DNA from: Pseudomonadota bacterium
GTDB lineage: Bacteria > Pseudomonadota > Gammaproteobacteria > Steroidobacterales > Woeseiaceae
Length of the DNA stretch: 5,551 nt
Assembly: GCA_022567775.1 (NCBI GenBank)
Contig: JADFGH010000176.1
Location: 1 to 5,551, forward strand
Direction of reading: 5' to 3'
Under the pieces are notes generated by a model. That model saw only the letters and a program-made list of their open reading frames with translations, ran no database searches and was not told where the DNA came from. Positions 1-5,551 of this stretch are shown in pieces; position 1 is the first letter of the stretch, and every line of letters begins with the position of its first letter. Both the position numbers and the translations under genes were made by a program.

Positions 1-22
1 TGTTCGAGACACTGCCGGGCAG

Positions 23-451
23 TTGCGGGATTTCCAGCACTCCCTGCCGATGGCGTTACTCAGGGCCCGCGAAGCAGCAATGTCACGATTTCGCCCGATG
101 CTAAGAAGACACGGGCTTACGGAGCAGCAGTGGCGAGTGATCCGTGCCCTGGCTGCGTACCAGGAAATCGACGCAAGTGAAATCGCCAAGAAAAGTTTCC
201 TGCTAGCGCCCAGCCTGACCCGGATTCTGCGATTCCTCGAACGCGAAGAACTGGTGAAGCGGTCATCCGATGCAAATGACCAGCGCCGTTACGTGTTCGT
301 ACTAACCGGAAAGGGACGCCGGATTTACGATGAGGTAGGACCGGATTCCGAGCTGCTGTATGCCGAGATCGAGAAAGAATTTGGTGCGGACAAGCTCGCG
401 GCCCTGTATGCATTGCTGGCCGAATTTTATGCGGCGCTGGGTGAGAAATAA
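23..451 (+). CDS. hpaR: MarR-family regulator, HpaR-like (5' end uncertain)
   Basis: Winged-helix repressor of the MarR family, closest by eye to HpaR, the regulator of homoprotocatechuate/4-hydroxyphenylacetate degradation. The signature stretch SLPMALLRAREAAM (residues 7-20) followed by RFR and GLTEQQWRV (31-39) matches what I remember of HpaR. The recognition helix should lie around residues 62-75 (APSLTRILRFLERE) and the wing around 80-93, with the conserved D-x-R-R type sequence (NDQRRYVFV). The C-terminal helix (about 120-139) would serve in dimerisation. The start used here is TTG at 23, because that Leu aligns with the initiating Met of the second MarR protein at 2604-3068. The frame stays open to the left edge and no clear Shine-Dalgarno is visible, so the true start may lie outside the window. 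MarR proteins act as cytoplasmic dimers that release DNA on binding phenolic ligands. The target of this one is not visible; genes to the left may be its operon. It ends convergent with the NUDIX gene, and its TAA stop lies in repeat-like sequence. Confidence 0.85.
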   Translation: MRDFQHSLPMALLRAREAAMSRFRPMLRRHGLTEQQWRVIRALAAYQEIDASEIAKKSFLLAPSLTRILRFLEREELVKRSSDANDQRRYVFVLTGKGRRIYDEVGPDSELLYAEIEKEFGADKLAALYALLAEFYAALGEK

Positions 452-459
452 GGGGAAAT

Positions 460-531
460 TAAGGGGTCAGATCCCTTTTTCCGGCCGGACAAGATTTAGA
501 TAGCAATGGGAAAAAGGGATCTGACCCCTTA
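460..531. repeat. REP/REPIN-like perfect inverted repeat between convergent genes
   Basis: Two arms of 23 bp, 460-482 and 509-531, are exact reverse complements, separated by 26 nt (483-508). The core of each arm is AAGGGGTCAGATCCCTTTTT. Each arm is also weakly self-complementary (AAGGG, 7-nt loop, CCCTT), followed by a short T run. This two-level symmetry resembles REP doublets (BIME/REPIN), and GGGGTCAGATCCC-type palindromes are, from memory, abundant intergenic repeats in gammaproteobacteria associated with REP-associated tyrosine transposases. No transposase is in the window. The element fills the gap between the MarR gene stop (451) and the NUDIX gene and supplies the NUDIX TAA stop (529-531 on the minus strand). 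The long stem could act as a bidirectional transcription stop or an mRNA 3' stabiliser for both converging transcripts; that role is inferred. Confidence 0.85.
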
Positions 532-1101
532 TTTAAGTGGAAAGTTGCGGTACTGGCTGCCGTGCTCGTCGATAAAGCCGACCCGGATGCCGTAGTTGCC
601 TTCTTTGAGCCAGCCGTAGACCTGGCGCACATGTGGCTCGATCGAGGCAAATGCCAGGTCCTCCCAGGGCAGACCCTCTTCGTCGAACCAGCCGAATTCG
701 ATGGCCTCTTCCGTTGGCGCCGTGTCCGGTCTGTGTTCGAGATGACAACGAAACACGAGGTGTGTCTGGGCCATATGCAGGATGGAACTGACACTTACGA
801 GCATCATCTTGTCGGCCGGCACGTCGATGCCGGTTTCCTCGCGTAGCTCCCGGCTCGCTCCCGCCTCCGGGGTCTCGTCGTTTTCCATGTAGCCGCCCGG
901 CATCGCCCACTTGCCAACAGCAGGCGCAGTGCCACGTTTGATCCAAAGTATGGATTCTCCAACGCAGACGTAGGTAGCCACCAGGACATTCGGATTCTGG
1001 TAATGGGTTTTGCCGCAATCATCGCAGACGAATCGTTGCCGGTTGTCGCCGACGATTGCCTGTAGCGAAACTTTCGATCCGCAATCGGAACAAAAATTCA
1101 T
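529..1101 (-). CDS. NUDIX hydrolase with N-terminal zinc ribbon, possible FAD/nucleotide pyrophosphatase
   Basis: This 190-residue enzyme hydrolyses a nucleoside diphosphate linked to another group, using Mg2+ or Mn2+. The NUDIX box is intact at residues 70-92: G70, E76, then REL and EE with G91 and I92, fitting GX5EX7REUXEEXGU exactly. A zinc ribbon precedes it, with C4-x2-C7 and C26-x2-C29, followed by the THYQNPNV segment seen in the Nudix_N_2 type. The downstream region (EFGWFDEEGLPWEDLAFASI, about 135-154) recalls plant NUDX23-like FAD pyrophosphatases, so FAD, NADH or ADP-ribose are the likeliest substrates; this is from memory of the family, not a search. The ATG is 6 nt after the hpaB TGA with only a weak Shine-Dalgarno (TGAG, overlapping the hpaB stop), so translation is probably coupled to hpaB. 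The gene is the last of a MarR-hpaB-NUDIX operon, and its stop codon lies in the inverted repeat. It looks complete. Confidence 0.9.
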   Translation of the reverse strand: MNFCSDCGSKVSLQAIVGDNRQRFVCDDCGKTHYQNPNVLVATYVCVGESILWIKRGTAPAVGKWAMPGGYMENDETPEAGASRELREETGIDVPADKMMLVSVSSILHMAQTHLVFRCHLEHRPDTAPTEEAIEFGWFDEEGLPWEDLAFASIEPHVRQVYGWLKEGNYGIRVGFIDEHGSQYRNFPLK

Positions 1102-1107
1102 GGTTAC

Positions 1108-2574
1108 TCAGGTTCGGTTCAACAACTCGTCAACGCGCGCCATCATGTCATCCCTGTTATAGAGATCGTAGTAGATCGACGCCATTATGTTCTGCGGCCC
1201 GAAGAAAAACCGCTCGTAGAGAACCTGCCGATTGCCGAATCCCGAAACCGCCACATCGTGCGCCAGCCTGAACAGTGCGATCCGGTCCTTGCTGTCGAGA
1301 TTCACGGTCTGGAAATACTTGCCAACGTCATCCGCCAGGTCGTTGCTCAGATCGGCCTCGGTTGGAGTGGCCATCAATGAACTTGATCCAAGCAGATGAA
1401 TTGTTTCGATGAGTTTCGGATACATTTTCGGAAAGACATTTCTGGAGGTGTCCAGTGGCCGCCGCAGCGGCACGAAATTGCCGTATTTATCCTCATGCGC
1501 CTGGCTTTCTCCGCTAAACCGAAAGGCACGCACGGTTTCAGCAATCCACATGGCTTCGGCAATCTGTCCCCTGACAGTCATGTCTTTGTCTTTGCCGGTC
1601 GCCTGCGCCATCTTGCACAGGAGACCGACGATGAATTCGGCCTTTGCGAGTTTGCCGCACACTACCTGGTGCATCATGTGAATAACGGCGTTGGTTTCCG
1701 CAAACGCGCGATTGCACAGCAGCGGGTCCCGGTACATGAAGACGCGCTCCCACGGCACCAGGACGTTATTGAAAAGAACCACCGCATCCATTTCCTCGAA
1801 ACGGGATGCCAGTGGCGCATCAAAGTGGGATTTTTCGTGATCGTAGCTGTCGCGGCAGAGCAGGCGCAGACCCTGGGTAGCGACGGGGATCGCGAAAGCG
1901 AATGCAAACGGAATATTCTCCTCCGATGCTTTCAGCAAGGTGGACGGGAACACCTCGATCTCGTCCGAGTGCGGACCCAGCGTCGCAAGCAGGCGCGCGC
2001 CGTTAACGACGATTCCCGCATCGGTCTCTTTGACTACCCGCAAGGCCACCTCTTCACTGGATTTTCCTTCTTTGGCCATCGCAAAATTGTAGGTTGGATT
2101 AATCAGCGTGTGCGTTAAAACCTTGTCATTATTGCGGATATACTCGTAGTAATTGCGCATGTTATCGGCATATTCCGGCTTGTCTTCGCCCAGGAAAGCA
2201 GCCGCAGCCGCAAACGACATCATTGATGCGTTTTTGTAATCGGGTGTGCGGCCGAACATGCCATTCGACCAGGTGGCCCACTCGTAGAAAGCAGCACCGC
2301 GTTTTTCGATGTCTTCGCGGGACTTTGGAATCATGTAGGAGGTGGCGTATCGCTTGCCATCTTCTTCGTAGGTAATCGTCTCCTGTAGTTCTGCATCGAA
2401 TTGCTTGTCCATGAAACTGGCAAGCGTATGCGCGCCACGACTCAGCCCGGGGTGTGAGGTGACATCTGCGACTTTCTCGCCGTGAATCCAGACCTCGCGG
2501 TCGTCACGAAGTCCCTCAAGATATTGCTTGCCGTTGCGAATGCCCTGGCCGCTACTTGTATCAATCCTGCTCAT
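1108..2574 (-). CDS. hpaB: HpaB-type FADH2-dependent aromatic monooxygenase (4-hydroxyphenylacetate 3-monooxygenase family), oxygenase component
   Basis: The 488-residue protein spans the whole HpaB/PvcC family: an N-terminal domain (about 8-275) and a C-terminal helical domain (about 285-480). The family takes reduced FAD from a separate reductase and inserts one oxygen atom of O2 ortho to a phenolic OH; the classic reaction turns 4-hydroxyphenylacetate into 3,4-dihydroxyphenylacetate in the cytoplasm. Visible landmarks are FGRTPDY (107-113), where R109 and Y113 match the substrate-binding Arg/Tyr pair known in HpaB; THTLINP (154-160) with H155 as the likely third substrate residue; GARLLATLGP (192-201); and SRFEEMDAVVLFNNVLVPWERVF (257-279). 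The style is closer to the Thermus/Bacillus HpaB type than to E. coli. The ATG has a GGAGAG Shine-Dalgarno at 2585-2590 on the minus strand. It follows a MarR gene by 29 nt, and the matching reductase is divergent. The exact substrate cannot be read from the sequence; chlorophenol, tyrosine-like or other phenol hydroxylases share this fold. Confidence 0.9.
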   Translation of the reverse strand: MSRIDTSSGQGIRNGKQYLEGLRDDREVWIHGEKVADVTSHPGLSRGAHTLASFMDKQFDAELQETITYEEDGKRYATSYMIPKSREDIEKRGAAFYEWATWSNGMFGRTPDYKNASMMSFAAAAAFLGEDKPEYADNMRNYYEYIRNNDKVLTHTLINPTYNFAMAKEGKSSEEVALRVVKETDAGIVVNGARLLATLGPHSDEIEVFPSTLLKASEENIPFAFAFAIPVATQGLRLLCRDSYDHEKSHFDAPLASRFEEMDAVVLFNNVLVPWERVFMYRDPLLCNRAFAETNAVIHMMHQVVCGKLAKAEFIVGLLCKMAQATGKDKDMTVRGQIAEAMWIAETVRAFRFSGESQAHEDKYGNFVPLRRPLDTSRNVFPKMYPKLIETIHLLGSSSLMATPTEADLSNDLADDVGKYFQTVNLDSKDRIALFRLAHDVAVSGFGNRQVLYERFFFGPQNIMASIYYDLYNRDDMMARVDELLNRT

Positions 2575-2584
2575 GCTATTTCTG

Positions 2585-2590
2585 CTCTCC
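2585..2590 (-). promoter_or_regulatory. Shine-Dalgarno of hpaB
   Basis: GGAGAG on the minus strand, 10 nt before the hpaB ATG. It is the only strong ribosome binding site in the minus-strand operon. The MarR gene before it and the NUDIX gene after it have weak ones, which suggests hpaB is translated most strongly. Confidence 0.65.
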
Positions 2591-2603
2591 TGGTTGGTTC
2601 TTG

Positions 2604-3068
2604 TTACTCGTTTATTGCCCGTGAATGACCCGATTTGCCTTCAGCTTCCTCATCAATCGACGATATCTGCTCGAGACCGGCAATCAGGGCGTTCCAGGTT
2701 TTCGTATCGACCGAGCCGCGCAATTCGGCATAAGCCTTGTCGACGCGCGGCCTTACTTGTGATTCCAGCGCCACTCCCTTGCCCGTCGCGTGCACGAAAA
2801 CGTGCCGGCGGTCAGTGTCGGAACGGCGTCGATCGGCAAGCCCGCTCCTGGTCAGGCGATCCACCACGCCAACCAGGCTTGGCGGCGGTATCAGGGTCAG
2901 GTCCGCCAGTTCGCGGAATGCGATCTGCTCGTGCTGCCAGAGCACCCTGAGCACTCGCCATTGCTGTTCGGTCAGTCCAAACTCGCTGAATATTTGCCGA
3001 AACCTGGGCATCACTGCGTCCAGCGTCCGGTAAAGCATCATTGGCAGTGAGCGGCTGAATTCCTGCAT
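2604..3068 (-). CDS. MarR-family regulator, HpaR-like, first gene of the hpaB operon
   Basis: A 154-residue winged-helix repressor. The N-terminus (SLPMMLYRTLDAVM, RFR, GLTEQQWRVLRVL; residues 7-43) is plainly related to the regulator at 23-451: 24 of the first 43 residues are identical by hand count. The recognition helix is about 61-75 (PPPSLVGVVDRLTRSG) and the wing about 79-93, with the MarR hallmark D84-x-D86-R87-R88. The C-terminal tail after residue 137 is polar (DEEAEGKSGHSR) and probably disordered. The ATG at 3068 has no good Shine-Dalgarno but fits the family start. The gene lies 29 nt before hpaB, and its 5' flank holds a perfect palindrome overlapping the -10 of its likely promoter. 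It is therefore probably an autorepressor that controls hpaB and the divergent hpaC and responds to a phenolic substrate or product. Its role is inferred from family and position. Confidence 0.9.
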   Translation of the reverse strand: MQEFSRSLPMMLYRTLDAVMPRFRQIFSEFGLTEQQWRVLRVLWQHEQIAFRELADLTLIPPPSLVGVVDRLTRSGLADRRRSDTDRRHVFVHATGKGVALESQVRPRVDKAYAELRGSVDTKTWNALIAGLEQISSIDEEAEGKSGHSRAINE

Positions 3069-3096
3069 TGCGAAGTCGAATCACTTTAGTTAATAT
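3068..3096 (+). promoter_or_regulatory. Candidate promoter of hpaC
   Basis: TTGCGA (3068-3073) and TAATAT (3091-3096) are separated by 17 nt; each matches 4 of 6 consensus bases. The -10 lies in the left arm of the palindrome (3090-3101), mirroring the arrangement on the minus strand. Transcription would start near 3103, about 50 nt before the hpaC ATG. The match is modest in an AT-rich stretch where chance hits are common. Confidence 0.35.
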
Positions 3097-3116
3097 GTTA
3101 ACTATTAACATATTAA
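3090..3116. promoter_or_regulatory. Palindromic operator, probable MarR binding site
   Basis: TTAATATGTTAA (3090-3101) and TTAACATATTAA (3105-3116) are exact reverse complements around the 3-nt spacer CTA. A perfect 12-bp-arm palindrome in the 87-nt gap between a MarR gene and the divergent hpaC is the usual form and place of a MarR dimer operator. It overlaps the -10 of the minus-strand promoter and of the candidate plus-strand promoter, so binding would block both transcripts. The site stands out as AT-rich against the flanking genes. Confidence 0.75.
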
Positions 3117-3137
3117 TAAAAATCAGGCTGATGTCAA
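3110..3137 (-). promoter_or_regulatory. Promoter of the marR-hpaB-NUDIX operon
   Basis: On the minus strand a perfect -35 TTGACA (3132-3137) is followed after 16 nt by TAATAT (3110-3115, 4 of 6 matches). Transcription would start near 3103, giving a 5' leader of about 35 nt before the MarR ATG at 3068. The -10 lies within the right operator arm (3105-3116), which predicts repression by steric block. Confidence 0.6.
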
Positions 3138-3155
3138 GCCTGGCCGGTTGAGCCT

Positions 3156-3641
3156 ATGGACGAGATGAAAAAATTTCGTCAGTGCCTCGGAAAATTCGCG
3201 ACGGGCGTCGCGGTTGTGACCTGCACTGACGAAGACGGTAAGCCCTATGGCATTACTGCCAACAGTTTCAGCTCGGTTTCGCTGGAGCCGAGGCTGATCC
3301 TGTGGAATATCGCGAAGGTTTCAAACTCGCTGCAGGCATTTCTTGATGCCGACTATTTTGCGATCAATATTCTCAGCCGTGACCAGGAGGACTTGTCCTC
3401 TCACTTTGCAAAATCCGACCACACTTTGTTCGATTCGATCCGGATCACGCGATCAGAGCAGAATGTGCCATTGATTCCCGGCTCGCTGGCCTGGTTCGAG
3501 TGCCATACGCATCAAATCCACGATTGTGGCGATCACTACATTATCATTGGCGAAGTCGTCAGTTTCGAGTCGAGCGCAGCTGAACCGTTACTGTTTTTCA
3601 GTGGCAAATACGCAGCGATTGACACGGAAAGTCCGGCCTGA
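3156..3641 (+). CDS. hpaC: HpaC-type NAD(P)H:flavin reductase, reductase component of the monooxygenase
   Basis: A 161-residue protein of the flavin-reductase-like domain family, which passes hydride from NAD(P)H to free FAD or FMN and releases reduced flavin for a partner oxygenase. Visible landmarks: FATGVAVVTC (14-23), the flavin-binding GITANSFSSVSLEP (32-45), the central FAINILSRDQ (68-77) and the GDH motif followed by IGEV (125-134), typical of the family's NADH/flavin site. Length is normal for HpaC (about 150-170). ATG at 3156 is used; an in-frame ATG three codons on (3165) is possible, and neither has a clear Shine-Dalgarno. The gene diverges from marR-hpaB across the shared operator, so it is the obvious partner of HpaB even though the two are not in one transcript. 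It ends 32 nt from the convergent peptidase gene, and no terminator hairpin is evident between them. Confidence 0.9.
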   Translation: MDEMKKFRQCLGKFATGVAVVTCTDEDGKPYGITANSFSSVSLEPRLILWNIAKVSNSLQAFLDADYFAINILSRDQEDLSSHFAKSDHTLFDSIRITRSEQNVPLIPGSLAWFECHTHQIHDCGDHYIIIGEVVSFESSAAEPLLFFSGKYAAIDTESPA

Positions 3642-3673
3642 GCAACGGACCAGCGAACTCCCTGCTTGCGCCA

Positions 3674-5551
3674 CTACTCTCCGCGGACGTGCGTGTTGTA
3701 CCAGGCCAGGTATCTTTCGTAGCGGTCTTTTTGGAAACTCGGCCGCGAAATGCCGTGTGATTCGTCCGGATAGACGACAAGCTGTGTGGTGATGCCGCGC
3801 CGTCGCAATGCCTGGTATAGCTGTTCCGAATTCTGAATCGGCACATTCCAGTCTTCTTTGCCGCCCATTATGAGCGTTGGGGTCGTTACTTTGCCAACAT
3901 CATTGAACGGGGAAATCTTTTCCCACGCCTCACGATTCTCCCAGGGCAGGCCGAGTTCCAATTCCCATTGAAGCTGGTAATGGTCGTGGCCATAGTTCGC
4001 AACAAAGTTGACCTCGCTGGCGCCGGTAATGGCCCCTTCGAAACGATCTGTCCTGGTGATTACATAGTTTGTCAGGATGCCACCATAGGACCAGCCACCC
4101 ACACCAAGACGCGCCGGGTCGGAGTAGCCCTCGGCTATCGCGTAATCGACAGCGGCCATTACATCTTCAAAGTCTTTGACGCCCCATTCTGCGAAAAGCG
4201 CAGCCGAGAAGTCCTGACCATAGCCGCTTGAGCCACGGGGATTCGCAATGACCACAACATATCCATTTGCCGCAAACAACTGAGCGTCCCGGTTGAACGA
4301 AAAATCATACTGAGAAACCGGACCTCCATGGATGCGGAGAATTGTCGGATATTTCTCGCGTGGATCGTAATCCGGTGGTGTAAAAATAAAGCCTTCGATC
4401 TCCGTGCCATCGGCGCTCGGGAAGGTCACGTTCCTGACAGCAGCAAGGCGGCGTTCGCCCAGCAATGTATCGTTGGTATGTGTCACTTGATGCAATGCAC
4501 CGTCCTGCCACAGGAATATCTCGCCAGGAATCTGCGGTGTGCTCAGCCTGATTGCGACGGTTCCGGATTCATGCAGCGAGAATTCCCGAACGCTCAATTC
4601 TCCATCTACCAGCCGCTGCACGCTATCACTGGCGAGATCATATTGCGCCAGATGCTGTTCCGCGCTGTCTTCCAAAACGAACAGTATTGATTCATCGTCA
4701 GCTGCGAAAGCCGGTGCGCCCACATTGCGATCGAGTGCTGCAGTCAATACCCGTTCCTCGCCGCCCGCAGCAGGCACAATCGCAAGATGATTTGTCGCAT
4801 ACCAGATCAGGTCGGGCTCAGTAACAGAAACGTACGTAATAGTGCGTCCATCGTTGCTCCATGCCGGGCTGTGGTCGGAGCCGTGATTCCTGGTTATTTG
4901 ACGTGCAGTCCGGTTCTCTGCGTCGCCCTCTGCGGACACGACCCAGATATCGTTATTGTCATTACTGTCAGGCTCATCGCTGCGGTTGCTGGTAAACGCA
5001 ATCGTGCTGCTATCCGGGCTCCAGGCAGGCTGCATATCATCGAAATCACCGAAGGTCAGCTGAAGTGGCTCCGCATCGCGCCCGGCCACCACATACAGGT
5101 GATTGCGGCTCCGATCCAGGTAGGGCACACCGTCCCGTTTGAATTGCAATCTGTCGATCACGTATGGCAGCGGTTTTACTTCTTCGCCGGCCTCGTCCGC
5201 TGCCTCCTGCGCCAGGTCAGCCGCAGTCTTGTCCCTGATCACCAGCAGCATTTTCCCGCCATCGGGCGACCACAGAAAATCGCCTACGCCCTGATCCACC
5301 GCCGTGTATTGCTGCGCTTCGCCGCCTCGCAGATCCAGCGTCCAGACCTGGGTCTTTGCCTCCTCATCATCTCCCTTTGCGGCCAGAAATCCCAAATACC
5401 GCCCATCCGGACTCCAGCGCGGCGCTGACGCCGAGTAGTCACCGGAAGTCAGTTGAACGACCTCGCTCCCGTCGCTGGATACCATGTAAATTTGTGTCGA
5501 AGATTCGTCAGCCTCGAAGTCGACCGATTCGACCGTATAAGCGATCCAGTC
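3674..5551 (-). CDS. S9-family (prolyl oligopeptidase) serine peptidase, 5'-truncated by the window edge
   Basis: The frame is open from the right edge to a TAG at 3674-3676, giving 625 visible residues; an internal Met lies at 5485 but upstream codons (DWIAYTVESVDF...) continue the family pattern, so the start is outside. Numbering from that Met, the N-terminal part is a beta-propeller with repeated WSPDG-type blade motifs (near 24, 72, 155, 209), including an acidic insert around 92-103. The C-terminal alpha/beta hydrolase has the HGGP oxyanion segment (386-389), nucleophile S466 in GGWSYGG, D545 in GGKEDWNVP and H577 in DESHGIS, so the triad is complete. Such enzymes cleave short peptides, as dipeptidyl or acylaminoacyl peptidases. 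Many are exported, but any signal peptide would lie beyond the window. It is convergent with hpaC and not obviously part of the aromatic pathway. Confidence 0.92.
   Translation of the reverse strand, partial: DWIAYTVESVDFEADESSTQIYMVSSDGSEVVQLTSGDYSASAPRWSPDGRYLGFLAAKGDDEEAKTQVWTLDLRGGEAQQYTAVDQGVGDFLWSPDGGKMLLVIRDKTAADLAQEAADEAGEEVKPLPYVIDRLQFKRDGVPYLDRSRNHLYVVAGRDAEPLQLTFGDFDDMQPAWSPDSSTIAFTSNRSDEPDSNDNNDIWVVSAEGDAENRTARQITRNHGSDHSPAWSNDGRTITYVSVTEPDLIWYATNHLAIVPAAGGEERVLTAALDRNVGAPAFAADDESILFVLEDSAEQHLAQYDLASDSVQRLVDGELSVREFSLHESGTVAIRLSTPQIPGEIFLWQDGALHQVTHTNDTLLGERRLAAVRNVTFPSADGTEIEGFIFTPPDYDPREKYPTILRIHGGPVSQYDFSFNRDAQLFAANGYVVVIANPRGSSGYGQDFSAALFAEWGVKDFEDVMAAVDYAIAEGYSDPARLGVGGWSYGGILTNYVITRTDRFEGAITGASEVNFVANYGHDHYQLQWELELGLPWENREAWEKISPFNDVGKVTTPTLIMGGKEDWNVPIQNSEQLYQALRRRGITTQLVVYPDESHGISRPSFQKDRYERYLAWYNTHVRGE

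Noticed and set aside
460..531. CRISPR-like repeat unit
   Set aside because: There is only one pair in inverted orientation with a single spacer-length loop; no direct repeats or cas genes are present.
533..1018. 161-codon alternative frame on the minus strand
   Set aside because: It overlaps the NUDIX gene, whose intact NUDIX box and zinc ribbon identify the real frame; the alternative is Arg-rich without motifs.
1396..2118. 240-codon open frame on the + strand
   Set aside because: It lies wholly antisense to hpaB, which has clear family motifs throughout; the translation shows no recognisable domain and no ribosome site.
1108..2574. Possible 4-hydroxybutyryl-CoA dehydratase, which shares the HpaB fold
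   Set aside because: H299 and C306 show a suggestive spacing, but there is no cysteine in the first 239 residues, so the N-terminal cysteines of the dehydratase iron-sulfur site are missing; a flavin reductase next door also fits HpaB.
3642..3673. Possible terminator between hpaC and the peptidase gene
   Set aside because: I see no stem with a T run in these 32 nt on either strand.
4787..5428. 213-codon open frame on the + strand
   Set aside because: It is antisense to the propeller part of the S9 peptidase, where repeated WSPDG-type motifs support the minus-strand frame; the + frame looks like compositional shadow.

Overview
The window is chromosomal DNA of moderate GC content with densely packed genes. 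Its families (HpaR-like MarR regulators, an HpaB/HpaC two-component monooxygenase, an S9 peptidase with a beta-propeller) and a REP-like palindromic repeat fit a proteobacterium, most likely an environmental gammaproteobacterium. That placement rests on gene content and style, not on a marker gene.

Layout, left to right: (1) an HpaR-like MarR regulator on the + strand, whose 5' end lies at or beyond the window edge; (2) a perfect 23-bp inverted repeat between two convergent genes; (3) a minus-strand operon read right to left: a second HpaR-like MarR regulator (2604-3068), an HpaB-type flavin-dependent aromatic hydroxylase (1108-2574) and a zinc-ribbon NUDIX hydrolase (529-1101), with gaps of 29 and 6 nt; (4) an 87-nt divergent control region holding a perfect 12+3+12 palindrome; (5) an HpaC-type flavin reductase on the + strand (3156-3641); (6) a minus-strand S9-family serine peptidase (3674 to the window end), 5'-truncated by the window, convergent with hpaC and probably unrelated to the rest.

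How the parts fit (inference): HpaC would make reduced flavin from NAD(P)H. HpaB would use it with O2 to ortho-hydroxylate a phenolic substrate, by family 4-hydroxyphenylacetate or a similar phenol, to a catechol. The MarR protein encoded first in the operon probably binds the palindrome. That palindrome overlaps the -10 of a good minus-strand promoter and could also cover the hpaC promoter, so one aromatic-responsive repressor could control both halves. The NUDIX enzyme at the operon end resembles the FAD-pyrophosphatase-like, N-terminal zinc-ribbon NUDIX group, suggesting a link to flavin or nucleotide cofactor turnover.

Most notable points: the oxygenase and reductase genes are split across a shared operator, two HpaR-type regulators lie within about 3 kb, a possible FAD-cleaving NUDIX gene sits in a flavin monooxygenase operon, and repeat-derived sequence supplies the stop codons of both convergent genes. 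None of this proves a wholly new system. There is no stretch longer than 300 bases without a gene.
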